A DNA stretch of 64,000 bases, from the NCBI GenBank assembly GCA_038248655.1, contig JBBRXG010000001.1:39204-103203 (forward strand), in the 5' to 3' direction. This DNA comes from DATBLE01 sp038248655 (GTDB lineage: Bacteria; Actinomycetota; Thermoleophilia; Gaiellales; Gaiellaceae). Below are positions 1 to 8,477 of this stretch, one piece after another; within the stretch, counting starts at the first letter, position 1; the number at the start of each line of letters is the position of its first letter. The notes below the pieces were generated by a model that saw nothing but the letters and a program-made list of their open reading frames with translations, did not search any database and was not told the origin of the DNA. The position numbers were made by a program, and so were the translations under genes.

Positions 1-473
1 CATTCACCACCGGCAGGATCCGCCTGCTCTCGGACGGCAGCGCCTGGCGTCCAATCGTTCATATCGCCGACATCGGCCGGGCTGTGCTCGGCGCGCTGAG
101 CGCTCCCCGCGAGCGCATGCACGACGTCGCCTTCAACGTCGGCTCCGACGCCGAGAACTACCGGATACGGGAGCTGGCCGAGCTCGTCCACGAAGAGCTG
201 CCGGGATGCGAGGTCGAGATCGCCGCCGCCTCGTACGCCGACCCACGTAGCTACCGCGTCGACTTTCGCCGCTTCGCCGAGCTCCTGCCCGAGTTTGGTC
301 CAGCGTGGACTGCTCGAGCCGGCGCGAAGGAGCTCGTCGACGCATATGGGCAGACGGAGATGACGCCAGAGGAGTTCGAAGGCCCCCGCTACACCCGCCT
401 GAAGCAGATCCGTCGTCTGCTCGACGAGGGTCGCCTCGACCGTACGCTTCGGTGGACGCGCGCTCGACGATGA
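1..473 (+). CDS. NAD-dependent epimerase/dehydratase family protein, C-terminal part (5' end outside window)
   Basis: The reading frame is open from the window edge (codons begin at base 3) to a TGA at 471-473. The visible ~156 residues resemble the C-terminal substrate-binding half of extended short-chain dehydrogenases that act on nucleotide sugars: a PIVHIADIGRAV segment followed by FNVGSDAENYRIRELAEL, the usual place where these enzymes switch from Rossmann core to the sugar-binding lobe. The NAD-binding GxxGxxG and YxxxK motifs would lie upstream, so the exact substrate cannot be told. Its stop overlaps the start of the next gene (ATGA), so the two are translationally coupled, suggesting one deoxysugar pathway. 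Family confident, substrate unknown. Confidence 0.8.
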   Translation, partial: FTTGRIRLLSDGSAWRPIVHIADIGRAVLGALSAPRERMHDVAFNVGSDAENYRIRELAELVHEELPGCEVEIAAASYADPRSYRVDFRRFAELLPEFGPAWTARAGAKELVDAYGQTEMTPEEFEGPRYTRLKQIRRLLDEGRLDRTLRWTRARR

Positions 474-1006
474 TCGTCACCGAGACGAGGCTGAAGGGCG
501 CCTACACGATCGACCTCGAGCCGATCGAGGACCAGCGTGGATTCTTCGCCCGGTTGTGGTGCGCACAGGAGCTCGCCGGGCACGAGCTGTCGACTGCGGT
601 CTCTCAGGCAAGCGTCGCTTTCAATCGGAGCGCCGGGACGCTGCGCGGGGTGCACTGGCAAGCCGCTCCGCACGCGGAAGTGAAGCTCGTCCGCTGCGTG
701 CGCGGATCGATCTACGACGTGATCGTCGACGTACGCCCATCGTCCCCGACGTTCGCCGAGTGGATCGCTCTCGAGCTGACGGAAGAGAACCGCCAAACGC
801 TGTATGTACCCGAGGGCTTCGCCCACGGGTACCAGACACTCGAACCCAGAACCGAGGTCTGGTATCAGATGTCGGCGCCACATGCACCCGACGCAGCGCG
901 TGGCTTCCGCTGGAACGAACCTCGGTTTGCGATCCGATGGCCTCAGGTGCGTCGGCGGATCATCTCGGAACGAGATCGAAGCTGGCCCGACTTCAGCGAC
1001 CCCTAG
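470..1006 (+). CDS. rfbC: dTDP-4-dehydrorhamnose 3,5-epimerase-like protein (RmlC family)
   Basis: 178 residues, the usual RmlC length (about 180). RmlC converts dTDP-4-keto-6-deoxyglucose to the L-rhamnose precursor in the cytoplasm. Visible family signatures are LRGVHWQ (catalytic His around residue 62), KLVRCVRGSIYDVIVDVRP, PEGFAHGYQTL and GFRWNEP. The ATG at 470 overlaps the TGA of the preceding epimerase by ATGA, which fixes the start; longer upstream extensions in this frame run through the epimerase and are not credible. Paralogs that epimerise only C3 or C5 look similar, so the exact product is inferred. The gene probably supplies a deoxysugar for the surface polysaccharide made by the island on the other side of clpC. 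Confidence 0.85.
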   Translation: MIVTETRLKGAYTIDLEPIEDQRGFFARLWCAQELAGHELSTAVSQASVAFNRSAGTLRGVHWQAAPHAEVKLVRCVRGSIYDVIVDVRPSSPTFAEWIALELTEENRQTLYVPEGFAHGYQTLEPRTEVWYQMSAPHAPDAARGFRWNEPRFAIRWPQVRRRIISERDRSWPDFSDP

Positions 1007-1154
1007 CGCCGGCGGGCCAAACGTGGTGAGCGGATCGCTCGTCGGGGCTGCTACTCCGGCTGAGGAACACGGACACCGGGAGACGATCACGACGATGCGG
1101 AGGAGGTTGTCCTCGCCAATCGTCCTGATCCCGGGACGTACGGCTGGCGGAGGC

Positions 1155-1700
1155 TCAGTCGTCCGAGTCGCCGGCGTCGTCCGGCTCGACGACGGAGTCC
1201 TCTGGCTCCTCGGCGCCGGCCGGAACGGTGACCTTCTCGGGCTCCCGCGGCTCGCCCGGGATGATCGTGAGGATCTCCACCGCTTCCGCGCCGCCGGGCC
1301 GGGCGGCGCGCAGCTTCACCTATGCGACCGACTCCTCGCCGGTGGCGAGCAGCGCGCGGCGGTCGCGCGAGATCGCCGCCAGCGCAGACAGGAGCAGGGT
1401 CGACTTGCCCACGCCCGGCTCGCCCCCGACGAGCACCAGCGACACGGGAACCAGCCCGCCGCCGAGCACCCGGTCGAGCTCCGCCACTCCCGTCGCGATG
1501 CGCTCTGCCTCGTCGACCTCGACGTCAACGAGCCTGAGTGGCGGCCGCGTCGCGGGGGCCGCGGTCAGCCCGGCCACGGGCTCCTCGACGAGCGTGCCGA
1601 ACTCGCCGCAGCCCGGGCAGCGGCCGAACTAGCGCCCGGACGAGTAGCCGCACTCGGAGCACGCGAAGAGAGACGGAGCAGCCTTCGCCACGGCGACCAT
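1155..1700 (-). pseudogene. radA: radA (sms) pseudogene: N-terminal fragment with two stops, fused in frame to a copy of the clpC C-terminal tail
   Basis: Reading from the ATG at 1700, the product starts like RadA: a C4 zinc finger (CSECGYSSGR, then CPGCGEFGTLVEEP), a linker, then LDRVLGGGLVPVSLVLVGG and the Walker A motif GEPGVGKSTLLL, then TGEESVA. Two in-frame TAG codons break it: 1629-1631, at the position of the conserved Trp after the first zinc knuckle, and 1320-1322, where a Gln is expected after GEESVA. After about 18 more RadA-like codons the frame passes without a break into a sequence nearly identical to the last codons of ClpC (IIPGEPREPEKV...), ending with TGA at 1155. The KNRFG motif and Lon-like domain of RadA are absent. 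It lies downstream of clpC on the same strand, where radA sits in many Gram-positive genomes. It cannot encode a working RadA. Confidence 0.85.
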
Positions 1701-1758
1701 CCTAGGCCCCGCCGGGGACGGCCCCTGTGCCGAGATCGGATCGAAAGCGGGCCGGTCG

Positions 1759-2247
1759 CTACTCGACCCCGTCCGGATCCTCCTGGGCGGCGAGGTCGAG
1801 CGAGCCGCGGCGCGCCTGGTCGAGGTGTCGCTCCTGGATCGGCGTCGCCCAGTCGGCGAGATCGAGCGTCGCCGAGTCGCCGGCACGCTCGGCCATCAGC
1901 CGGACGATGTGCCAGTGGCCGGCCTCGGCCATGGTCAGAAACTCGAATCCGTCGAGCGCGTCCGCCTGATCGCCCAGATACGTGCGCATCATCTCGGTCG
2001 CCTCCAGCTTCACCTCGCGCGCCTTCTCGAGGACGGACTTCTTCTTGCCGTCCAGCTTCTCGGCCCGCTTCGTGCACCGGTCCTCCGTTTCCGCCGCTTC
2101 CTCACGCATCCGCTCCAGCGCCCGAACAAGCTCGTCGTCGCCCCTCTCCTTCACGAGGCCACGGATCTTCTCAGTCGCCCCCTGAGCGGCCATCGCCAGA
2201 CCGAGCACCTCACCCAGCTTGGTTTCCAAATTGGTCAGTTCTGCCAT
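1759..2247 (-). CDS. ferritin-like four-helix protein (DUF892/YciE-like)
   Basis: 162 residues, almost entirely predicted alpha helix with many Glu, His and Met residues (for example ALERMREEAAETEDRC and MAEAGHWHIVRLMAERAGD), ending HLDQARRGSLDLAAQEDP. This pattern resembles ferritin-like helical-bundle proteins of the DUF892/YciE type, which bind a di-iron site and are often stress-induced. The ATG at 2247 is preceded by a purine-rich GAAAGGGG ribosome-binding site. No signal peptide, so cytoplasmic. It lies between the cupredoxin and the radA remnant, in a stretch that appears to have been inserted or rearranged downstream of clpC. The family assignment rests on composition and helix pattern; metal ligands were not proven. 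Confidence 0.55.
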   Translation of the reverse strand: MAELTNLETKLGEVLGLAMAAQGATEKIRGLVKERGDDELVRALERMREEAAETEDRCTKRAEKLDGKKKSVLEKAREVKLEATEMMRTYLGDQADALDGFEFLTMAEAGHWHIVRLMAERAGDSATLDLADWATPIQERHLDQARRGSLDLAAQEDPDGVE

Positions 2248-2393
2248 GCAATCGACCCCTTTCTCGGTTGATTGCGATAGCCGTACCCGAAGCAACGGGC
2301 AGTATTCATCGGAACACGTCGGGCCTCGTCCGTCGCGAGCCGCAGCGCATCGGGCGGAGCGGCCGCCCGCACCGGCGGCCGCTCCGCCCCCGT

Positions 2394-2798
2394 TCAGCGA
2401 ACGTAGAAATCCGCGAACTGACCGGCCTGGTAGTGGCCGGGAAGGTTGCAGATGAGCGCGTAATGCCCTCGCTTCAGGGTCAGGGTCAGCTTCCTGGTCT
2501 GACCCGGCCTCACGTCGCCGACCTCTCCGACCGCGCCCGCCTCGTCGGCCTCCCTGCCCTTGAGCAGGCTCCCCGCCGGCTTGGTGGTCATCACGACCAC
2601 GAACTCGTGTCTGATCTTCCCGACGTTCTTGAGCACGAACGTGACCTTTCCCGCCGGGGCCGACTGCTTCGCCGGCAGGACGTTGTACTCGTTCAGCCTG
2701 ACCGGTACCACCGGCCCCGACGTCATCGCACCTGCGGCGACGACGCTCGTCAGGCCGACGGTCGCGACGACCACGGCAGCCGGGATCAGCCTCTTCAC
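2394..2798 (-). CDS. exported cupredoxin (type 1 copper protein) with a predicted Gln axial ligand
   Basis: 134 residues starting at GTG 2798, chosen because a strong AAAGGAGG site lies 6 nt upstream. An N-terminal Lys/Arg plus hydrophobic stretch (residues 2-23) ending at AGA is a signal peptide, so the protein is exported. The mature part is a small beta-sandwich with the copper-site pattern of plastocyanin/auracyanin-like proteins: a first His in RHEFVVV, then C-x4-H-x4-Q in ICNLPGHYQAGQ. Most such proteins have Met at the last position; stellacyanins have Gln. It probably carries electrons or binds copper at the cell surface. It is read in the same direction as its neighbours but has its own leader. 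Confidence 0.8.
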   Translation of the reverse strand: MKRLIPAAVVVATVGLTSVVAAGAMTSGPVVPVRLNEYNVLPAKQSAPAGKVTFVLKNVGKIRHEFVVVMTTKPAGSLLKGREADEAGAVGEVGDVRPGQTRKLTLTLKRGHYALICNLPGHYQAGQFADFYVR

Positions 2799-2922
2799 TG
2801 TGAGCCTCCTTTGTAGCGACATGCGATCCACGCGAGCGTGCCCACACCTGCACGGCCTCACATCGGGATCGCTACCGACGCCGGATGCGTAGTTTCACGC
2901 GGGTCGTCCCGCCCTGCGCCTG

Positions 2923-5457
2923 CTACGGCTCGACGGAGTCCTCGGGCTCGGCGGCGGAGCCCTCCGGCTCCTCGGCGCCGGCCGGAACCGTGACCTTCTC
3001 GGGCTCACGCGGTTCGCCCGGAATGATCGTGATGTCGACCTCCTCGTCGCCCTTGCGGTCGACCATGATCGTCGAGCCGGGGGTCAGCTCCGCTCCGAGC
3101 ACGAAGTCGGCCAGCGGGTCTTCGATGTGGCGCTGGATCGCGCGGCGAAGCGGCCGGGCGCCCATCGCCGGGTCGTAGCCCTTCTCGACGAGCATCTCCT
3201 TGGCGTCCTCGGTCAGCTCGATCGACGCCTCGTGCAGCGCCATCTGCTCGCGCAGCCGCTTGAGCAGCAGATCGACGATCGTCTTGATCTCGTCCTTCGA
3301 CAGCTTGTGGAAGACGATCACCTCGTCGATGCGGTTGAGGAGCTCGGGTCGGAAGATCTTCTTCAGCTCGCCCATCACGCGGCTCTTCATGTCGTCATAC
3401 GAGAGCCCGCTCTCGTCGCCGATCGTGAAGCCGAGCGACTGGTTCTTGGAGATCGACGCGGCACCGATGTTCGAGGTCATGATCACGATCGTGTTCCGGA
3501 AGTCGACCTTCCGGCCCTGGGCGTCGGTCAGCTTCCCGTCCTCGAGGATCTGCAGCAGGATGTTGAAGACGTCCGGGTGGGCCTTCTCGATCTCGTCGAG
3601 CAGGACGACCGAGTAGGGCTTGCGGCGCACGGCTTCGGTCAGCTGACCGCCCTCGTCGTACCCGATGTAACCCGGCGGCGAGCCGACCAGCCGCGAGACC
3701 GAGTGCTTCTCCATGTACTCGGACATGTCGACCTGGATCAGCGCGTCCTCGTCGCCGAACAGGAACTCGGCGAGCGTGCGCGCAAGCTCGGTCTTGCCGA
3801 CCCCGGAGGGCCCGAGGAAGATGAACGAGCCGGTCGGACGCTTCGGATCCTTGATTCCGGCGCGCGCGCGGCGGATCGACTTGGAGACGGCGACGATCGC
3901 CTCGTGCTGGCCGACCACGCGCTTGTGCAGCTCGTCCTCCATGCGGATCAGCTTCTGGGTCTCCGCCTCGGTCAGCTTGAAGACGGGGATGCCGGTCCAC
4001 ATCGAGACGATGTCGGCGATCTCCTCCTCGCCGATCTCCGGCTGCTGCTCGCTCTCCTCGTCGCGCCAGGTCTCCTCGAGCTCGCGCTTCTTCTGCGAGA
4101 GCTTGCGCTCCTTGTCGCGGAGCGATGCCGCCTTCTCGAACTCCTGGTTCTCGATCGCCTCTTCCTTGTCCTTCCGGACCTTCTCGATCTCCTCCTCCAG
4201 CTCGCGGTAGCGCGGCGGGGCGGTCATCGTCTTGATCCGCATCCGCGAGGCGGCTTCGTCGACGAGGTCGATCGCCTTGTCGGGGAGATGACGGTCCTGG
4301 ATGTAGCGGTCGGCGAGCAAGGCGGCTGCGTGCAGCGCCTCGTCGGTGATCTTGCAGCGGTGGTGCGCTTCGTAGCGGTCGCGGAGGCCGCGCAGGATCT
4401 GGACGGTGTCGTCGACCGAGGGCTCCTCGACCCGCACCTGCTGGAAGCGCCGCTCGAGCGCCGCATCGCGCTCGAGGTACTTGCGGTACTCGTCGAGCGT
4501 GGTCGCGCCGATCGTCTGCAGCTCGCCGCGGGCGAGCGCGGGCTTGAGGATCGAGGCGGCGTCGATGGCGCCCTCGGCGGCGCCCGCGCCGACGAGGTTG
4601 TGGAGCTCGTCGATGAACAGGATGATGTCGCCCCGCTGCTGGATCTCCTTCATCACCTTCTTCAGGCGCTCTTCGAACTCGCCGCGGTACTTCGAGCCGG
4701 CGACGAGCGCGGCCAGGTCGAGGCTGTAGATCTGCTTCCCCTTCAACAGCTCGGGCACCTGGTTTCCCGCGATGCGCTGGGCGAGCCCTTCGACGATCGC
4801 GGTCTTTCCGACGCCCGGCTCGCCGATCAGCACCGGATTGTTCTTCTGGCGGCGTGAGAGGATCTGCATGATCCGCTCGATCTCGGTCTGGCGGCCGACG
4901 ACGGGATCGAGCTTTGCCTCCGACGCCTGCTTCGTGAAGTTGCGACCGAACTGGTCGAGCAGCTTCGAGCTCTTCGACTTCTCACCGGGAGGTCCGGCCG
5001 ATCCGCCCTGCTGGCGGCGCCCGGGACCGGAGAGCATCCGGATGATCTCGTTGCGGATCTTCTCCGCGTCGGCGTCGAAGTCGAGCAGGATCCGCGCCGC
5101 GACGCCCTCGTTCTCGCGGACGAGCCCGAGCAGGATGTGCTCGGTGCCGATGTAGTTGTGACCGAGGCTCAGCGCCTCGCGGAGCGCCAGCTCGAGCACT
5201 TTCTTGGCACGCGGGGTGAACGGGATCTGACCGGTGGTGACCTCGTCGCCCTGTCCGACGATGCGCGCGACCTGCGCGCGGACCTCCTCGACCGTGATGT
5301 CGAGGGACTCGAGGACCCGCGCGGCGAGGCCCTCTTCCTCGCGCAGCAGACCGAGCAGGATGTGCTCCGTGCCGATGTAGTTGTGCTTGAGCGCGCGCGC
5401 CTCGTCCTGGGCGAGTACGACAACCTGGCGGGCCCTCTCCGTGAACCGTTCGAACAT
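2923..5457 (-). CDS. clpC: ATP-dependent Clp protease ATP-binding subunit ClpC
   Basis: 844 residues, full length for ClpC1. It is a hexameric AAA+ unfoldase that feeds proteins to ClpP in the cytoplasm. Domains in order: two Clp-N repeats (1-150, each with HNYIGTEHILLGL), first AAA+ module with Walker A GEPGVGKT near 213 and Walker B LFIDELHN near 282, a coiled middle domain with a UVR-like segment around 420-470, and a second AAA+ module with GPSGVGKTE near 550 and LLDEIEKAHPDV near 619. The C-terminal tail after residue 805 is acidic and Pro-rich; a near-identical copy of it is fused to the radA pseudogene at 1155. The start at ATG 5457 is the family start (MFERFTERARQVV); a TACAAT box 9 nt upstream suggests a leaderless or very short-leader mRNA. 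Confidence 0.98.
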   Translation of the reverse strand: MFERFTERARQVVVLAQDEARALKHNYIGTEHILLGLLREEEGLAARVLESLDITVEEVRAQVARIVGQGDEVTTGQIPFTPRAKKVLELALREALSLGHNYIGTEHILLGLVRENEGVAARILLDFDADAEKIRNEIIRMLSGPGRRQQGGSAGPPGEKSKSSKLLDQFGRNFTKQASEAKLDPVVGRQTEIERIMQILSRRQKNNPVLIGEPGVGKTAIVEGLAQRIAGNQVPELLKGKQIYSLDLAALVAGSKYRGEFEERLKKVMKEIQQRGDIILFIDELHNLVGAGAAEGAIDAASILKPALARGELQTIGATTLDEYRKYLERDAALERRFQQVRVEEPSVDDTVQILRGLRDRYEAHHRCKITDEALHAAALLADRYIQDRHLPDKAIDLVDEAASRMRIKTMTAPPRYRELEEEIEKVRKDKEEAIENQEFEKAASLRDKERKLSQKKRELEETWRDEESEQQPEIGEEEIADIVSMWTGIPVFKLTEAETQKLIRMEDELHKRVVGQHEAIVAVSKSIRRARAGIKDPKRPTGSFIFLGPSGVGKTELARTLAEFLFGDEDALIQVDMSEYMEKHSVSRLVGSPPGYIGYDEGGQLTEAVRRKPYSVVLLDEIEKAHPDVFNILLQILEDGKLTDAQGRKVDFRNTIVIMTSNIGAASISKNQSLGFTIGDESGLSYDDMKSRVMGELKKIFRPELLNRIDEVIVFHKLSKDEIKTIVDLLLKRLREQMALHEASIELTEDAKEMLVEKGYDPAMGARPLRRAIQRHIEDPLADFVLGAELTPGSTIMVDRKGDEEVDITIIPGEPREPEKVTVPAGAEEPEGSAAEPEDSVEP

Positions 5458-5538
5458 CGTCGGGCCATTGTACCGGAGGCCCCTTCGGGCTCCGCCGACG
5501 GGATCATCCTCCCGGTGGGAACGATAGGCTTGTCGGCC
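5458..5538. promoter_or_regulatory. divergent promoter region clpC / epimerase
   Basis: Eighty-one bases separate two divergent starts. On the minus strand TACAAT (5467-5472) lies 9 nt before the clpC ATG. On the plus strand TAGGCT (5525-5530) lies 8 nt before the epimerase GTG. No Shine-Dalgarno sequence is convincing for either gene. Between them, 5474-5494 can fold into an 8-bp stem with one bulge and a CTTC loop. I see no HspR (HAIR) or CIRCE-type repeat. Confidence 0.55.
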
Positions 5539-6522
5539 GTGAGGCAACGGGCACTAGTGACGGGTGGCGCCGGCTTCATCGGCTCGCACCTCTGCGAGCG
5601 ACTCCTCGCCGACGACTGCGAGGTGTACGCGCTCGACGACCTCTCGACCGGCTCGATGCGGAACGTCGAGCACCTGAAGGGCAACGCCCAGTTCCACCTC
5701 GTCGTCGACTCCGTGCTGAAGCGGGCGGTCGTCAACGAGCTCGTGCACAAGTGCGACGTCGTCTACCACCTGGCGGCCGCGGTCGGCGTCCGGCTGATCG
5801 TCGAGCAGCCCGTCCACACGATCGTCACGAACCTGGAGGGCACCGAGGTCGTCCTCGATCACTGCTCCCGGTTCGGCAAGAGCGTGCTCGTCGCCTCCAC
5901 CTCCGAGGTGTACGGCGACCCGCGCACCGAGGAGCCGTTCCGCGAGGACGACCGGCGCGTCTACGGGCCGACGACCCAGAAGCGGTGGCTGTACGCGGAT
6001 TCGAAGGCGATGGACGAGTACCTGGCACTTGCCTACCACCAGGAGCGCGACCTCGACTGCGTGATCGTCCGGCTCTTCAACACCGTCGGGCCCAGACAGA
6101 GCGGCCAGTACGGCATGGTGATCCCGAAGTTCGTGCAGGCGGCGATCGCGGGTGGACCGCTCGAGATCCACGGCGACGGGACGCAGACGCGCACGTTCTG
6201 CCACGTCCTCGACACGGTGAGCGCCCTCACCGGGCTCGTGGACGAGCGGGCCGCGGACGGGCAGATCTACAACGTCGGCTCGCCCAACCGGATCTCGATC
6301 ATCGACCTCGCCAGGCGCGTGCTCGAGGAGACCGGCTCCTCGTCGGAGCTCGTCGAGGTGCCCTACGACCAGGTCTACGGGCTCGGGATCGAGGACACGC
6401 TGCACCGCATCCCGTCGATCGAGAAGGTCGGCGCCGCGATCGGGTGGGCGCCGGAGCGGACGCTGGACGAGATCCTCTCCGACGTGATCGCCTTCACCCG
6501 CGCCGACCTCGCGCCGGTCTAG
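5539..6522 (+). CDS. NAD-dependent nucleotide-sugar epimerase/dehydratase (UDP-glucose 4-epimerase / UDP-glucuronate decarboxylase-like)
   Basis: 327 residues of the extended SDR family. The N-terminus has the dinucleotide motif TGGAGFIGSH, then DDLSTG (binding the adenosine ribose), a catalytic YxxxK as YADSKAMDEY near 155, and the sugar-nucleotide signature LFNTVGPRQSGQYGMVIP followed by HGDGTQTRTFCHVLD. These enzymes interconvert or decarboxylate UDP- or GDP-sugars in the cytoplasm. GTG 5539 is chosen because a TAGGCT box ends 8 nt before it; TTG 5530 in the same frame would overlap the box. First gene of the polysaccharide island and divergent from clpC. The specific substrate cannot be read from the sequence. 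Confidence 0.85.
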   Translation: MRQRALVTGGAGFIGSHLCERLLADDCEVYALDDLSTGSMRNVEHLKGNAQFHLVVDSVLKRAVVNELVHKCDVVYHLAAAVGVRLIVEQPVHTIVTNLEGTEVVLDHCSRFGKSVLVASTSEVYGDPRTEEPFREDDRRVYGPTTQKRWLYADSKAMDEYLALAYHQERDLDCVIVRLFNTVGPRQSGQYGMVIPKFVQAAIAGGPLEIHGDGTQTRTFCHVLDTVSALTGLVDERAADGQIYNVGSPNRISIIDLARRVLEETGSSSELVEVPYDQVYGLGIEDTLHRIPSIEKVGAAIGWAPERTLDEILSDVIAFTRADLAPV

Positions 6523-6552
6523 TCGCGCGACCGCCCGGAGAGGCGCGCCGAG

Positions 6553-8037
6553 CTACCTACACGTCCCGGAGTGCCGGGGCAGGGCCAGGATCGTGCGGCC
6601 GACGATCTTCAGATCGAGCCACAGCGACGCGTTCTCGATGTAGTAGTTGTCCCACTCGACCCGATCGGACAGCGATGTCTGGCCGCGCAGCCCGTTCACC
6701 TGCGCCCAGCCGGTGATCCCGGCCTTGACGCGGTGACGATCTAGGTACCTATGCACACGGGGCTCGAACAGCTCGACGAACTCGGGGCGCTCCGGTCGCG
6801 GGCCAACGATCGACATCTCGCCTTTGAGCACGTTCAGGAGCTGAGGAAGTTCGTCGAGCGAGGTGTTGCGCAGGAATGCGCCCACACCCGTCACACGGTC
6901 TCCCTGGACACCGCCGGGGGCTGTGTCGTCCGGAAGGTCGAGGAGGGCTTCCGAATCGCTTCCGTTCAGGGGCAAGGAGCGGAACTTCAACATCTCGAAC
7001 TCCCGACCGTCACGGCCGAGACGGCGCTGCCGAAAGAGGATCGGTCGCCCGAGGGAGATCCAGGTTGCGAGGGCACAACCGACCAGCACGGGTGAGAGGA
7101 GAAAAACGAAGAAGAGCGCGAACACTCGGTCGAGGGCGTACTTGACGGCGAACTGCCAGCCCCGGGGGTTGCTCGGCCGGGAGGTGATCAGCGGCACGCC
7201 GCCGAGGTGCTCGATCGACAGCCGCTCGGTCACTTTCTCGAAGAGTCGTGGGACGAGGGCGACCGCGATTCCGCGCTGTTCGCACCGGTTCACGACCCGC
7301 AGGAGCACCTCGCTCGGAGCGGTCGAGAAGGTGACGATGACCTGGCCGATGCCGTGTTCATCTGCGATCCGGTCGAAGTCCCAACTCGCGCCAAGGACGG
7401 GGAGTTGGGCCTGGCCGGTGAGATCCTCCCGCGGCTCCTTGTCCAGGTAGCCGATGGGCCTCAATCCGAGCTCCGGGTGCTTGAGCAGTCGCTTCGCGGT
7501 CGTGCGACCGATGTGCCCTGCGCCGATGATCAGCGTCGGGACGAGCGCCTTCCCCCGACGCCTCGCGAGTGACTGCGACAGGTTCACCCCGACGCGACCG
7601 CAGGCGACAGCGACGGCCGCGAACACGCCGAGCCGAACACTATGGCTCGCCGTCGTCGCCGCCCCGCTGTCGAATAGCACGCGCAGGGTCACGACCACGC
7701 TGGTTGCGGCAGCCACCACCGAGCCCGTCACGCGCAGATCCTCGAAGGTATCCAGCTCCACACGCCTCGCGTAGCACTTGCGCAGATAGGAGAGGAAGAC
7801 GGCGATCGCCACGAACAGCGCCGGCCAGAGCACGCGACCGGCGAAGGAGGTCACGGCCGTTTCGGACAGATCGGCGGCCGCCGCCGCGAACGCGAGCAGC
7901 GCGAGATCGACGCCGAGCCGCGTTCGGGACCAGAACCGGTCCCCACGAAGGGCCAGCTCGAGGAGCCGAGTGGTGCGGGCAGCATCGGCCCGCTCGAGTT
8001 GCCTCGCACCCGCCAGGACAGTCGTGTCCACGTTCAT
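6553..8037 (-). CDS. exopolysaccharide polyprenyl glycosylphosphotransferase (WbaP/WcaJ-type priming transferase)
   Basis: About 494 residues. The first half carries several membrane helices (starting near residue 40) and a CoA-binding-like Rossmann region (VPTLIIGAGHIGRTTAKRLL). The last ~200 residues are a bacterial sugar transferase domain: membrane helix, FRQRRLGRDGREFEMLKFRS, then DELPQLLNVLKGEMSIVGPRPERPEF and GITGWAQVNGLRGQT. This enzyme moves a sugar-1-phosphate from a nucleotide sugar to undecaprenyl phosphate and so starts repeat-unit synthesis at the inner face of the membrane. Start at ATG 8037; a TTG at 8067 in frame is an alternative. It is followed by the deacetylase-ligase-kinase genes, all on the minus strand. 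Confidence 0.92.
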   Translation of the reverse strand: MNVDTTVLAGARQLERADAARTTRLLELALRGDRFWSRTRLGVDLALLAFAAAAADLSETAVTSFAGRVLWPALFVAIAVFLSYLRKCYARRVELDTFEDLRVTGSVVAAATSVVVTLRVLFDSGAATTASHSVRLGVFAAVAVACGRVGVNLSQSLARRRGKALVPTLIIGAGHIGRTTAKRLLKHPELGLRPIGYLDKEPREDLTGQAQLPVLGASWDFDRIADEHGIGQVIVTFSTAPSEVLLRVVNRCEQRGIAVALVPRLFEKVTERLSIEHLGGVPLITSRPSNPRGWQFAVKYALDRVFALFFVFLLSPVLVGCALATWISLGRPILFRQRRLGRDGREFEMLKFRSLPLNGSDSEALLDLPDDTAPGGVQGDRVTGVGAFLRNTSLDELPQLLNVLKGEMSIVGPRPERPEFVELFEPRVHRYLDRHRVKAGITGWAQVNGLRGQTSLSDRVEWDNYYIENASLWLDLKIVGRTILALPRHSGTCR

Positions 8038-8477
8038 GGGCACGCATTCCGAGCAGACGGCGCGCAAAGCTGGCGCAATGCGCCACCAAACCTAAGCAAA
8101 CATGTGGTAATGCTCTCTCCCTTGCCTCTCTCTCTACCGTTGTAGTCCAAGAGCCATGACTTTGCAACCCCTGAACCTCTAGGCCATGGCTCAGGGAGCG
8201 CCAACTCTCCGGCAGATGGGTTCTGCTCGGCCTGCACGATCGAGCCCGTTACGTACAGACACCCCTCAGAGGAGGTGTCAGACGAGCGCATCGTCGGCCA
8301 GGCTGGTCCCAGTGACGATACCGGTCGTAGAACCCGAGTTCCGCAGCTGGTGGACATGCAATCGGGGCAAAACCGGGTAATTAGCGGGGATTCCGCCCGC
8401 GGAGGGGTTGGGCAGCCCTTCCTCGGGGGCGATCGGCCTCACGCAGCGGCCGCAGGGTCGGCCCGAGCGGGATGAGG
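8038..8477. promoter_or_regulatory. 440-bp intergenic region in the polysaccharide locus with operator-like inverted repeats
   Basis: No gene is supported here and GC drops visibly around 8090-8180. A perfect 7-bp inverted repeat with one central base (TGGCGCA-A-TGCGCCA, 8071-8085) lies 34 nt before the start of the priming transferase. A minus-strand TAGGTT (8089-8094) just upstream of it is a possible -10 box, which would put the palindrome in the early leader. A second, looser inverted repeat pairs GAGCCATG (8151-8158) with CATGGCTC (8185-8192). The rest, 8193-8477, shows nothing recognisable. Confidence 0.4.

Noticed and set aside
1320..1577. 85-residue Walker A protein as a separate gene
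   Set aside because: It is the middle piece of the radA pseudogene, bounded by the two in-frame TAG codons; no own start signal.
804..2816. 670-codon plus-strand open frame across the radA remnant and ferritin-like gene
   Set aside because: Arg/Pro/Ser-rich low-complexity product typical of an antisense frame in high-GC DNA; the opposite strand has recognisable proteins.
3127..4857. 576-codon plus-strand open frame opposite clpC
   Set aside because: It mirrors clpC codons (Leu/Asp/Val-rich, no domain); clpC itself is certain.
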